64,000 nt of DNA from an uncultured Chitinophagaceae bacterium. GTDB taxonomy: Bacteria; Bacteroidota; Bacteroidia; Chitinophagales; Chitinophagaceae. The stretch is taken from NCBI GenBank assembly GCA_938017685.1, contig CALIIL010000030.1, positions 1 through 64,000 of the forward strand, in the 5' to 3' direction. Below are positions 8,576-18,583 of this stretch, one piece after another. Made by a program: the position numbers and the translations under genes. The notes under the pieces were generated by a model that saw only the letters and a program-made list of their open reading frames with translations, made no database searches and was not told the origin of the DNA. Position 1 is the stretch's first letter. Each line of letters opens with the position of its first letter.

Positions 8576-11500
8576 CTATCTTTGATATCTATTGGGGTTA
8601 TTAATAACATTCATATGAAACTGAGAAGGAGTAGTTACATTGATTTGTTTATATCTTTGATTACCCATTGTAGTACTAAAACTCCAACCATAACTTGTAG
8701 TTTGAAGCCTTATCATGGAGTTATTCTTCCTAATGCCAACCAAGGATAACTCAGCGCGCCAAGAAAAATTTCTATCTGCAGGTCTTGCTGGAGTATCAGA
8801 GAATTTAAAATTTCCTACATCCTCGTAGTTTGCATTAGAAAAAGTTCTGTCAATTTCATTATCTGTATATTCCATGGAATTATAAAAAACGCCACCACCA
8901 TCATTATCAACAAAAGGTTGATTAGGAAATGACCCGTTAGCGGGGAAGTCCGTTACAATAGTTTGAACCCATTTAACATCTTTTAATGTGGACAATATCT
9001 CAGGATCAATACTCGATTTATCTACGGAATAATCAAATACTACAAATGATTCTAAATCTTCATATTCATTCGCTTCCACAAAATTAGCTTCATACAAATG
9101 AGTAGTTCCTTCTGTAACATCTTCCGGTTCCTCATCAGCCATTTCCTCTAATTTCTCTTTGAGCGCCTCTAAATCCATACTAGAAATATCCTTAGGAAGA
9201 TGAACATCTGAATCTTCTTCATCAAGCATCTCTTCAATTTCTGATCTTAATTGAGCGTTATGCTCTTCCATTTTTAAGCCATTAACATAATCTGTATGTT
9301 CGGCGTCGGCTGCGGCCATGTCTGCGAAAACATCCACAGTTGGAAAAACTGATGCTATCGCTACTTCAGCTGCCAACATAGGTTCACTACTAACATAAAC
9401 ATTATTCCAAGCATTCTGCCTTTCACTTTGATTAGACCTATTAATGCTCCAAGTCGCTTGACTTTTGTAATCTTGCACTGCCACCATGCCCGTAGGATCT
9501 ACAAAACTTGTAGGGTTATTGGCCATGCCCACATAACCACTCGCAAACTGCCCAGCAGGATCTACACTAGCAAAGCGTCCCAACAATGGGTCATACTGCC
9601 TTGCATGAAAGTCATACAAATTCAAGTTCTCCGTTTGGGTCAATTCTTTGGTTTGGTACAGTTGTTGGTTCGTTGGTTTTATATTTAAATCCTGGCTTAT
9701 ACGCACTGCCATACCGTAAGGGTAATAATGGTTCTCTTCCAAGAGTGCTCCTCTATAAAACCGTATATCTAAATCATCGAACCAGCTAACCATTCCAGTG
9801 CTCTCATTAGAGATGTAAATAGCAATATAACCACCTTGCTTTATTACTAAATCACCATTAGTTTGTAGTGTATGCCAGTTATCAGCAGTGTTCACTTGGA
9901 CCGCACCACATTGGTCGGGCACAATCTTATAGTTCTCATCAAAAACTACATAGTTTAAATAGGCACGTGGCTTTGTTGGATCTGTCAGTTGGTTCTTAAT
10001 AGCATCATAGCCGCCAATGTAATTGCTATAGTTAAAGGTATTATTTACAATCTCAGCATTACTTGGGCCTTCTCCCTGAGGTTCTTGAGAGGCATTACTC
10101 AGCAAGGTATTGATAATTTGCTCTAGCATATCCTCTCCGCTCGTTGTACCTGTTGGTGTGCTACTACCATCATAATAAGCATCAGCACTGATATTAACCT
10201 TATCTCCCGCCATTACATGTAGCAATAGAGAAGTACCTACGCGTGTGGCTGGGTCATCACCGTCTAAGCGAGCAGCTCTTCCATTACTTGGTCCAGTACC
10301 AGGTCGCACTCCTCGGCGGCCGTCTATATTTTCAAAAACAGCTTCCTCTACTTGCGCATAAGCTACCTCGTGCGTGGCTAAGTAATCGTAAAAAGGCATA
10401 AGTTGTGAGGTCACAACTGTTCTTACATTGTCTAAATGATCTTTGACCAAATAGTCATAATTAAAAGTGCCTGCTTGGTTATTGGCACCTGCCGCATAAC
10501 GCGCACGACCTTCGGCATGATATTTTAGTGATAAATCTTTGTCCTTATATTCATAGCCTCCAATAAATGCTCTGGCCATAGGCACAGCATTTTGCGTTGT
10601 TATCTCCTCAAGTTTACTGCCATCAGCTGTATAAATATAATCAATGGTGGTACCGTTATTAAACTGAAGTTTATCAGGCTTGTCCAAATAATTGAAAGTG
10701 GTCTCTACTTGCTTATTGGCATCTGAAGTGGTATTACCATTTTTATCATAGCTGTAATCCTGCCCCCCAGGATTATGATCTTGGAACTCTTGTTCTACAC
10801 TTCCAGGGTTTCCAAAGTTTGCATTATCGGTCACTTCTTCTAAGCGATTACTCACATCTCCATTAGTATAAGCTAGTTGCAATTCATCCCAAGTTTGTAT
10901 GCCTGATTGATCTGTACCCATTCGATGCACACTCAATATATTACCGTTGGCATCATAGTTTAATTCTGAAACTGTAAAATCCACTTGTGCATCATCCCAA
11001 TCCGCTGGATTAGTATTTGTGGTTCCGTCGAACTGGTCAAAATCAGCATGTAATAATTGTCCATTTGTACTATAAGTATAACCGTAAGAACGTGGTTTTA
11101 CCGAAGGGGTGCACCATGTTATTCCACTAATATTACCATCATATCTTTTCTCATTAAACCCATGGTCATATTTTATACTCTCGCCAAAGGTTGTATTGGG
11201 CATAGAAACGCCAGTCTCAGCATACGATTTATTTATACCTGTTAACTGTCCGCGGATATTGTTTTCGTACCGTTGTATTTCTACTTGACCCATATTCTTC
11301 TCTATCAAAGCACCTGTCTGACTATCGTAAGTTAACTCATTTATGATTTCCCAGTTCTGATTATCTATCTTTTGAGACACTTTTAACAACTTGAAAGTCC
11401 GCGCTTGGTATTCATGCTTGTCAGTAGTCCAATGCGTTGAAGATGTTGCACTGCTTGGGTTATTAATGTCAGGGTAGATCGTTTTATTATGTTCACTAAT

Positions 11501-13177
11501 AGAACGTAATACTCGACCACCAAAATCATACATGCTTGTATTCACATCTTTATAAATTGTTTTAGCGTTGCCCGCCACATCCTGTTCTAGAGACTGAATA
11601 CTTTGAATGGTGCGTCCATATTCATCAAAGAAGAAGACATTGGTTACCCAACCAGAAAAAGAAGAGACACCATTGGGGTCTAAAATCTTGGTTCGAGTAG
11701 CTACTAAACTTCCTTGTGTAGGAAAAGTAGATTGTATAGGAACGGTTCCATACGTATTAGAATAAACATCAGCATAGAGGTGGCTTATAAAAGCAGTTGA
11801 AAAACTGTATCCACTAATCTCTGAATGATTGTAATGGTCGTAATAATTATAACTCAATATTTCCGTATTTGAGATACTAGCAGGATAGCTTCCACCATTC
11901 TGCACTAGATTAACGCCATTGATTAAATAAGTGTAAATTTGATTTGGGTCGCTTAAATCAATAGCACTCGGCAACGTACTTGGCGCGGTTCCCGTACGAT
12001 CTAAAATATATTGCCAATAGTCCCTATCTTCAGTACTTGAAATAATACCTGTGAAGGCAGTTCGTCCCATGGCATCATGCACCGTAAACATCCATTGGTT
12101 TTTGTCTTTTAAGTTAGGGTCTTGTACCAGTACAGCGCGTTTACTTTTATCATAAACTAAGACTTCTTTCCCATCCTTATCAGGCGAGCTTACCGCAATT
12201 TCTCTGCCCAAGGCATCATAGGTTTTATAACCACATAAATTGTCGGCAATGTTTTGTGTCATAACCCATGCATTGGCATTAATCTTTTCGGTGGCTTTAG
12301 GCGATATAGAATAACACAAACGGTCATAACGATCATACACAAAGTAACTAGTCTGATAAGAAGAAGTTGCTTGGTTAGCCAACACTTTTTTTGCAACTAA
12401 TCGACTACGGTCATCGTAATATGAAATAACTTTTCGACCATGTTGTCCTTCTTTGGTTTCAGATACTAGTTGGTTTGGACCGTATGCACCAGGACTGACA
12501 GGTAAAGAATTAATACCCGTATAAACCCAGCGCCTTATCGTAGTTGTACCTACTAATTCATTTTGCGTTGTTGTTCCTCTTAACTGACCAACTTGAGACT
12601 TTCCTGGCTTAAAATTATAAGCCTTACGCTTACCATTTGTTACAACAAAACTTGATACTGAAAAAGCCGTATGTCCCTCATTGGGAAAGTGAGCATTATA
12701 ATAATTGCGTTGCTCAGTAAATACGTCATATCTAAAACCATCTCCATTATTAATTGATCCCAAGCTGTTATCAGCAATAGCATATGGCAAAAAACTATAC
12801 TTCCCACCTTTTAAAACTCTTGTGTCTTGAAAACTTATGCCATGATGAGTTGGAGTAACTGCATACCGACTAATCGATTGCAAGCTGTTGCCAAAACCAT
12901 CTATGTAAGATGTTGCTTGTAAGTTGTCATTAACGGACGTACTCTCATCTACATTATTGGCATCTGTAATTGGTATCTGCGGGTTCCATACTCTTGTAAA
13001 ATTAAGCTTAGGAACCGCCGGCTGCGTATATCCAACAGGCGATATCGGAGCTATGGTGAGGGCTCCTGCCGGAGCAATTTCTCCAAGGTCTGGTTTATTC
13101 TGGGCAAGCATGGCGTTACTCAACAGACATAGACCAAATAAAACAATTAGCCTTAAATTTTTTCCTAGCATTTTCAT
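8576..13177 (-). CDS. RHS/YD-repeat secreted protein with variable C-terminal domain
   Basis: The ATG giving MKMLGKNLRLIVLFGLCLL is chosen because it yields a signal peptide ending MLAQ; the track start 30 nt upstream overlaps the preceding gene's stop. About 1533 aa. The N-terminal region resembles that found on Bacteroidota RHS proteins. A long series of YD-type repeats follows ('YDALGREI', 'YDKNGNTTSDANKQ', 'YTADGSKLEEI'). The RHS-associated core is 'YDFHARQYDPLLGRF' through 'NPTSFVDPTGM'. After this core comes a unique tail of about 302 residues, with an acidic helical part and then a beta-rich part. The layout is that of polymorphic-toxin-like RHS shells. The tail has no nuclease motif I recognise. 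Confidence 0.88.
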   Translation of the reverse strand: MKMLGKNLRLIVLFGLCLLSNAMLAQNKPDLGEIAPAGALTIAPISPVGYTQPAVPKLNFTRVWNPQIPITDANNVDESTSVNDNLQATSYIDGFGNSLQSISRYAVTPTHHGISFQDTRVLKGGKYSFLPYAIADNSLGSINNGDGFRYDVFTEQRNYYNAHFPNEGHTAFSVSSFVVTNGKRKAYNFKPGKSQVGQLRGTTTQNELVGTTTIRRWVYTGINSLPVSPGAYGPNQLVSETKEGQHGRKVISYYDDRSRLVAKKVLANQATSSYQTSYFVYDRYDRLCYSISPKATEKINANAWVMTQNIADNLCGYKTYDALGREIAVSSPDKDGKEVLVYDKSKRAVLVQDPNLKDKNQWMFTVHDAMGRTAFTGIISSTEDRDYWQYILDRTGTAPSTLPSAIDLSDPNQIYTYLINGVNLVQNGGSYPASISNTEILSYNYYDHYNHSEISGYSFSTAFISHLYADVYSNTYGTVPIQSTFPTQGSLVATRTKILDPNGVSSFSGWVTNVFFFDEYGRTIQSIQSLEQDVAGNAKTIYKDVNTSMYDFGGRVLRSISEHNKTIYPDINNPSSATSSTHWTTDKHEYQARTFKLLKVSQKIDNQNWEIINELTYDSQTGALIEKNMGQVEIQRYENNIRGQLTGINKSYAETGVSMPNTTFGESIKYDHGFNEKRYDGNISGITWCTPSVKPRSYGYTYSTNGQLLHADFDQFDGTTNTNPADWDDAQVDFTVSELNYDANGNILSVHRMGTDQSGIQTWDELQLAYTNGDVSNRLEEVTDNANFGNPGSVEQEFQDHNPGGQDYSYDKNGNTTSDANKQVETTFNYLDKPDKLQFNNGTTIDYIYTADGSKLEEITTQNAVPMARAFIGGYEYKDKDLSLKYHAEGRARYAAGANNQAGTFNYDYLVKDHLDNVRTVVTSQLMPFYDYLATHEVAYAQVEEAVFENIDGRRGVRPGTGPSNGRAARLDGDDPATRVGTSLLLHVMAGDKVNISADAYYDGSSTPTGTTSGEDMLEQIINTLLSNASQEPQGEGPSNAEIVNNTFNYSNYIGGYDAIKNQLTDPTKPRAYLNYVVFDENYKIVPDQCGAVQVNTADNWHTLQTNGDLVIKQGGYIAIYISNESTGMVSWFDDLDIRFYRGALLEENHYYPYGMAVRISQDLNIKPTNQQLYQTKELTQTENLNLYDFHARQYDPLLGRFASVDPAGQFASGYVGMANNPTSFVDPTGMVAVQDYKSQATWSINRSNQSERQNAWNNVYVSSEPMLAAEVAIASVFPTVDVFADMAAADAEHTDYVNGLKMEEHNAQLRSEIEEMLDEEDSDVHLPKDISSMDLEALKEKLEEMADEEPEDVTEGTTHLYEANFVEANEYEDLESFVVFDYSVDKSSIDPEILSTLKDVKWVQTIVTDFPANGSFPNQPFVDNDGGGVFYNSMEYTDNEIDRTFSNANYEDVGNFKFSDTPARPADRNFSWRAELSLVGIRKNNSMIRLQTTSYGWSFSTTMGNQRYKQINVTTPSQFHMNVINNPNRYQR

Positions 13178-13196
13178 AGCTGTTATTATTAAATTA

Positions 13197-16100
13197 TTAC
13201 TGATCATTTGCTTGAGATTTTAATTGTTTTTTAGAAATGATATGACCGTTAAAATCTCTAGAGATTTCTATCCTGTTTTCTTTATCATATTCATAATGAG
13301 TAGGTCTATTCGCAGGTCCATTGTCTGACATCTTACCTAAAAGTGGTGCGTAGGTGTGTGTATTAATAAGCGCATCGGCTGGATACAATCGTAACTCATC
13401 AATATAGCAACTTGTGCTATTAGTCGTACTTGTCAAACGTACTTTATCGTAATTGGCAACAAACTCTACTTGATACAATGTCCAACCATTTAGTTTAAAA
13501 AAGTTTGAAGAAATTGTTTTGTAAGCCTGCATCGTCAACGCTTGAGAACCAGTTGCTCCAAAATTATCAACTGTGATTGTTAAATTCTGGTTTTGGTTTG
13601 TGGCCTTAGCCCAAAATGCTAAAATGTATTTTTTTCCTTGAACAAGACTAACGTTATCAGCAGTTGTAATACTAGTTGCAGCATTACCAGCATCTATTAA
13701 ATTATATGATCTGCGACCTGTAAAGCCCATTGGAGTAGCTGCCAAAGTTTGTGCAATATTCGGATGAATTACAGGAAATATCCAATTCCCTTTGTCTTTT
13801 TGAAACAAAGGGTCTGTATTGTCATACACATAATTATTACTTTCAAAACTAGAGTAAGCAATCTCATTGTATTGAGCATTAGAAACACTTGCTACTAAAA
13901 CATCTTGATGGTAATCATAAATGGAAGAAGCGTACTTTCCATCGGCACCAACCACTTCGACTGTATTTCCAATATCATCATATTGGGTAATTTCGCCTCC
14001 TTTATCAAAATTCGTAATTGGTGTTCCTGCATTAGCTGTCGGTATGGTATAAGCCCCATTTAATGGAGAAGTAGTAAGGTTAGCATCTTGTAATAAGCCA
14101 TAAGAATGTTTACGTTTTACTTTTCCTCCATATAGATCAAAACCACTTCCACTTGCATTAATCAGTTTTTTGGTTTGTCCAGGTTCAGTCTTCCAAACTT
14201 CACTATATACAATTTTCCTTTCGTTTTCATTATTAAGTGCTGCCATCATTGGCTCTGTACTCCAAGTAGGATTATCGTGATAGAATTGTATATTTTCAAG
14301 CTCTGTTCCATCCGCAAAGGTCTCAACTGTTTTTTTCAAATAATCAGTTTGGCTATCATATGTATATTCAAATTCTTTTTGTTTAACGTTTGTATTATCC
14401 AGATAGGTTTTAATCGTATTCTTTTTCAGCATCATACGACCCGAAAATGGATGGTAATAATCCATTGTAATATTGGTTGCATCGCAATTTGAACCTCCCT
14501 GATTACCATATATATCGTTTCGTGCATAAAGATTTAGATAATCATCATTATTATAAACTTTCACTTGTATATCAAACTCTTGCTCACTTTCCATTACTTT
14601 AAGTCCGCCCAAACCATATTGAATGTTTTTATATTCTGTACCAATTACCCATGAAGGAAAGTATTGTTTATAAGTATATGGTTCACTCTCTGTCGGGAGA
14701 TGGTAATTTGTACTATTCAATGTTAATCCCGTAAATTGTGTATTCGAAGCTGGCGCAGGAAAAATAATGTTCGTATTGTTCATTCCATAAGTCGTAGGGT
14801 CTAAACTCGACGTATTAAAGGTCAAGGCACTTGGGAGGTTTCTTAATGTAACGAAATAATGTTCCTTCCAGTCTAGAACATCGGCAGTTGTACTAACAAC
14901 ATTTGTGCTGAAATTTTTGGATTTTACTTCTTTCTCTCTTTTAATAGTCACTTTGCCATATCCATGTTGTGCACCGCCTAATTGCCCAATAAAGTAATTG
15001 GTATATAAATCAACATTACTTACAGTGAAAGGCGGGTTAATATTGGTGTTAGGACCACCAGCGCATTTAAACGTTACCGTTTTAGTAAATAGATCATTGA
15101 TTATTGGATAAGCATTACTTGGAACTAACCATTCTCCATCGGAATATTCATACCTTGAAATATGCTTTGTTAGATTGTCCTCCATACCTTCCGTATAACT
15201 CTCCGTTCGGTTAATTCTTATCCCATCAAGCTTTGTCAATACACTATTTACTATCGCTTCATTATTCTCATAGAAAAATTCTGTAACTCCTTTATTTTCA
15301 TTGATGATTTTTTTCAGTGAATAGGTTCTAGCATTAATATTCGGTGTTCTATCTATACCCTTTGAAACACCACCAATAACTTGCTGTGGAATAGCAAATG
15401 CATCAAGCAAATTACTATTTGGAGCTGCGGTAAAATACCCCCAATAATCTTGCGAGGGAGTTCCAAAGAAAGGAGGTTGCGCATCAGCAGGTTCAGGGTA
15501 AATTATATCCTGAACATCATAATATTCGTAGTTATATAATGTTCTTGTTGTATTTCCAATTGTTGAACTAATGCCGTCTAAACGAAGTCTTGTGGCTAGA
15601 TCTGCTTCACTTGCTCCTGTTGCTGTTACCCAATCAGTATTAGCAGGTGCCGTAGGTGTAGCATCAAAGTAGCTATAATTCAATTCAATTTTTTTGCTTT
15701 TAGACGGGTGTAGGGCATTACCCGCACCCCATGAAGAAAAATTATTTCTTTCTTCTAAATCAATAGATGCTAAGGTCCTTACTCTATCTATAAAAGTGGT
15801 AGAATATTGAGTAGGAACTGGCATATAATTAAACTTAATTATGACATCATCAAATACTATTCTCTCAAGAATTCTATTGTAAAACTCACTATAGCTCCTA
15901 AAGAAACTCTCCTTAAGAAGACATGGAGTACTAGTCGCTGAGGCATAATTACCATTTGGATTATACTCTTCTATAATCCCTGTTAACTGTTTAACCTTTA
16001 CTGGATTACTTTCATACTCATATTTTACTAACTTCCCATTATGAGTAATAATTTTTTCTAACATCCAATTCATAGAATACTTAACCTGAAGCATTCCAGT

Positions 16101-16799
16101 AGTTGTTCCGCCGTAACCACATGGTGAATTAAAAGTCTGTTCAACTTCATCTCCTGATATATAATAAAATTTATTCCCATTTTCATCCGTTATTATAAAG
16201 CCCAAGTTATTGGTCATACTAGCTAACTTAGGAAAGGTAGAAACGACACTTCCATTAACTGTCCGTTCCACTCGGATTTTAGTATTACTTGGGATAGTAA
16301 TAATTTCATCTTTCCCATTAAACATAAATTCTAAACTCATCCCATTAAAACTTGCGTTAAAAACATCCATCTGTCCATCAACGCCATTAATGGATACACT
16401 AGCTTGGGCAATTGCTTCACCCAAATGCTCTATAGTCGAAGGCCCAACATCTATATTGTAATTCTCCCTATGCCAATAACCGAATTTAGTAATCTCATCA
16501 GGAATACCCTTTACCGTCCTGTTTATCATCCCGCCATAATTTAAATTCCAACCTAAGCCAACGGCAGAGACTGGCTGGTTCATGGTAACCCCACTTGTTG
16601 TATAGGCAATAGATACACCTGCATTAACCCCATCAACTTTTTTACTTATCAATGGGACAAAAATGTTTGAGGCCCCTGTAAATAAATTCTCTGATACGGC
16701 ATTTGAGCCTTGAGCTACCTGTCCCTGTACACCATTGGTTTGTGCTACACATAGAATGGGTGTGAGCAATAAGAGCACTGCAAAAGATATTTTTTTCAT
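13197..16799 (-). CDS. SpvB/TcB-like RHS partner protein
   Basis: The ATG for MKKISFAVLLLLTPILCVAQ is chosen, 21 nt inside the track ORF, because it starts the signal peptide. About 1200 aa. The amino part ('LFTGASNIFVPLISKKVDG', 'VSIAYTTSGVTMNQPVSAVGLGWNL', 'GGMINRTVKGIPDE') follows the SpvB/TcB pattern of a beta-propeller-bearing RHS cage subunit. The rest has YD-like repeats ('YDDIGNTVEV', 'YEYDKENRIEISRDFNGHIISKK'). It lies immediately upstream of the 1533-aa RHS gene, its stop overlapping that gene's 5' region. The two probably assemble, or act in sequence, as a two-part secreted RHS system. Confidence 0.82.
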   Translation of the reverse strand: MKKISFAVLLLLTPILCVAQTNGVQGQVAQGSNAVSENLFTGASNIFVPLISKKVDGVNAGVSIAYTTSGVTMNQPVSAVGLGWNLNYGGMINRTVKGIPDEITKFGYWHRENYNIDVGPSTIEHLGEAIAQASVSINGVDGQMDVFNASFNGMSLEFMFNGKDEIITIPSNTKIRVERTVNGSVVSTFPKLASMTNNLGFIITDENGNKFYYISGDEVEQTFNSPCGYGGTTTGMLQVKYSMNWMLEKIITHNGKLVKYEYESNPVKVKQLTGIIEEYNPNGNYASATSTPCLLKESFFRSYSEFYNRILERIVFDDVIIKFNYMPVPTQYSTTFIDRVRTLASIDLEERNNFSSWGAGNALHPSKSKKIELNYSYFDATPTAPANTDWVTATGASEADLATRLRLDGISSTIGNTTRTLYNYEYYDVQDIIYPEPADAQPPFFGTPSQDYWGYFTAAPNSNLLDAFAIPQQVIGGVSKGIDRTPNINARTYSLKKIINENKGVTEFFYENNEAIVNSVLTKLDGIRINRTESYTEGMEDNLTKHISRYEYSDGEWLVPSNAYPIINDLFTKTVTFKCAGGPNTNINPPFTVSNVDLYTNYFIGQLGGAQHGYGKVTIKREKEVKSKNFSTNVVSTTADVLDWKEHYFVTLRNLPSALTFNTSSLDPTTYGMNNTNIIFPAPASNTQFTGLTLNSTNYHLPTESEPYTYKQYFPSWVIGTEYKNIQYGLGGLKVMESEQEFDIQVKVYNNDDYLNLYARNDIYGNQGGSNCDATNITMDYYHPFSGRMMLKKNTIKTYLDNTNVKQKEFEYTYDSQTDYLKKTVETFADGTELENIQFYHDNPTWSTEPMMAALNNENERKIVYSEVWKTEPGQTKKLINASGSGFDLYGGKVKRKHSYGLLQDANLTTSPLNGAYTIPTANAGTPITNFDKGGEITQYDDIGNTVEVVGADGKYASSIYDYHQDVLVASVSNAQYNEIAYSSFESNNYVYDNTDPLFQKDKGNWIFPVIHPNIAQTLAATPMGFTGRRSYNLIDAGNAATSITTADNVSLVQGKKYILAFWAKATNQNQNLTITVDNFGATGSQALTMQAYKTISSNFFKLNGWTLYQVEFVANYDKVRLTSTTNSTSCYIDELRLYPADALINTHTYAPLLGKMSDNGPANRPTHYEYDKENRIEISRDFNGHIISKKQLKSQANDQ

Positions 16800-16830
16800 A
16801 TTCATAAATTCAATTTTCAATTTACATTAT

Positions 16831-18336
16831 TTATTTTTTCCACCCAAAGCGTATTAATATAGGCGAAGGTTTATCATATTCATTCCATAAAAAATCATAG
16901 GCAATCAATATCGTGCCATTATATTTTTTATTTAATCTATAGGTTTTCATTATTCCAGCGTAAGCTGTATGCTTTAGGTAATTTGTTTGCGATATTAATT
17001 GCGGAGTTACGTCTGTTGTTTCTTGAAACATGAAAGCTGTTTCATATTCCTTATACAAAGCTTCATAGCCCGCTTGAGCACTCAAACCCCACATCCATTT
17101 CCAATCAACGTTAGCACCTGCTCTTACACCTTGCCAACTTAATTTAATATTTCTAATGTCTTGCCCTAAACCAATCGCTGTTCCCGCCAATAAATTATAA
17201 GTCAGTCGTTCTCTATGCTTAAAGCCAACTTGAAAATTAAAATCAGCTATTGCTGGTTGTGCATTAGCTGCACGTTTAACTTGCCAGTTAAAATTCTTTT
17301 CAATTCGCTGTGCAAAAGGCAATCCGCGCATTGGGTTTGGCTTAAAACCTTCTTCTTTGATTTGTTTCAGCTCTTTTTGTACTTGGGCTTTTTGCGTTTT
17401 CAATTCATTGAACTCTCCTTTTGCTTGACTTATTTTTTCTTTAAATGCCTTTGTCTTTTCCTGATTATTGAGATTAAATTTCTGACTAATATTCTCTTTG
17501 ATACTTTGCTTGGTTTGGAAACCCATGCGTTTTAAACCTTCAGGCTTCATTCCTTGCATACTCACACCACCCTCTGCACTTCTTTGGCGCAGCCCATTAC
17601 TTAAGGACGTTTCAAAACCTTCTAAGCCCTTCAAATAATTCAAAGCTAACTCTTCCACTTTTTCAGGCTCTTTAGCCATGTTCTTATAAACTTGTGCTTT
17701 CTGATTGTAATAGAAAAAAGTTTTATTTAATCCTTTGAGATTGGCTACATTCCCTAATTGGCCCAAAGAATTCTTTAGTCTATCATTCTGTTTGGACATT
17801 AATTGGCTCAACTCATCTTGTAAAGCCAACTTAGACTTTAAGTCCGCGAGTTGGTTATCAGCACTAGGTATATACAAGTCATTCTTCAATAATCCGTTTT
17901 GCTTTGCTTGATCTAAAGTTTTTTGCGTAAATTTTTTCATTACACTTAAACTGTCCAGCACCTTATTGGTCGTTCTGCTTACTTTACAACTTTGCAGTTT
18001 CTCTTTTTTGGCTGCATAATAATTTTTCAAACTATCATAACTTAAACTATTCTCTAGTTTTGCATGGGCACTGCTATCCTTTTTCTTTAATTTATTTTTT
18101 AACTTTTGCTCTTGCTTTGTAAGTCTCTGAAGTGCCTTCTTTAGTTGTTTGTCTTGCTTCTTATAGAGCTTATCTAACTTACCTAGTCTTGTATCAACAT
18201 ATTTATTGGTAAGCTCGTTGAGTTTCTCGTAATCAACCGTTTCAACTTCTTTAACTGCTACATAGTTTGCAACATTCTGCCCAAAAGAACTGTTGGCAAA
18301 GGTTACAAGCAATAATATAGCAGCAAATAATTTCAA
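16831..18336 (-). CDS. Coiled-coil plus outer-membrane beta-barrel protein, first gene of RHS operon
   Basis: The 501-aa protein has a signal peptide (cleavage about SSFGQ). A long lysine/glutamate/leucine-rich coiled coil runs through residues 35-330 ('KLDKLYKKQDKQLKKALQRL', 'EFNELKTQKAQVQKELKQI'). The C-terminal 160 residues form a small barrel of alternating strands ending 'PILIRFGWKK'. It begins the operon that continues into the two RHS genes, 31 bp away. A plausible role is an outer-membrane anchor or conduit with a periplasmic stalk that helps export or display the RHS proteins; this is inferred from context only. Confidence 0.7.
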   Translation of the reverse strand: MKLFAAILLLVTFANSSFGQNVANYVAVKEVETVDYEKLNELTNKYVDTRLGKLDKLYKKQDKQLKKALQRLTKQEQKLKNKLKKKDSSAHAKLENSLSYDSLKNYYAAKKEKLQSCKVSRTTNKVLDSLSVMKKFTQKTLDQAKQNGLLKNDLYIPSADNQLADLKSKLALQDELSQLMSKQNDRLKNSLGQLGNVANLKGLNKTFFYYNQKAQVYKNMAKEPEKVEELALNYLKGLEGFETSLSNGLRQRSAEGGVSMQGMKPEGLKRMGFQTKQSIKENISQKFNLNNQEKTKAFKEKISQAKGEFNELKTQKAQVQKELKQIKEEGFKPNPMRGLPFAQRIEKNFNWQVKRAANAQPAIADFNFQVGFKHRERLTYNLLAGTAIGLGQDIRNIKLSWQGVRAGANVDWKWMWGLSAQAGYEALYKEYETAFMFQETTDVTPQLISQTNYLKHTAYAGIMKTYRLNKKYNGTILIAYDFLWNEYDKPSPILIRFGWKK

Positions 18337-18583
18337 TAACTGGGGTTGTTTACAATAGGTTAACGTAAATATATGTAAAATATTATGTAGCTACAAAATA
18401 GAATTGTCATTTATACATGACTTTTTTGAGGAACGGTATGGTTTTTCCATTTAACGGTAATTCTAACATTTGCTCACCAAGTAATTCGGTTGATTTGAAT
18501 ACTTTTTCTATTTCAATAATGAACTCAAAGGTTAAACCCAAGTAAATAACAAGCGTACGTTTTATGAAAAATAACTAACTATT
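18337..18583. other. Intergenic region upstream of the RHS operon
   Basis: About 245 bp, AT-rich, between two minus-strand genes. It should hold the RHS operon promoter, but no exact TAnnTTTG box is present on the minus strand. No ORF or clear hairpin seen. Confidence 0.4.
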
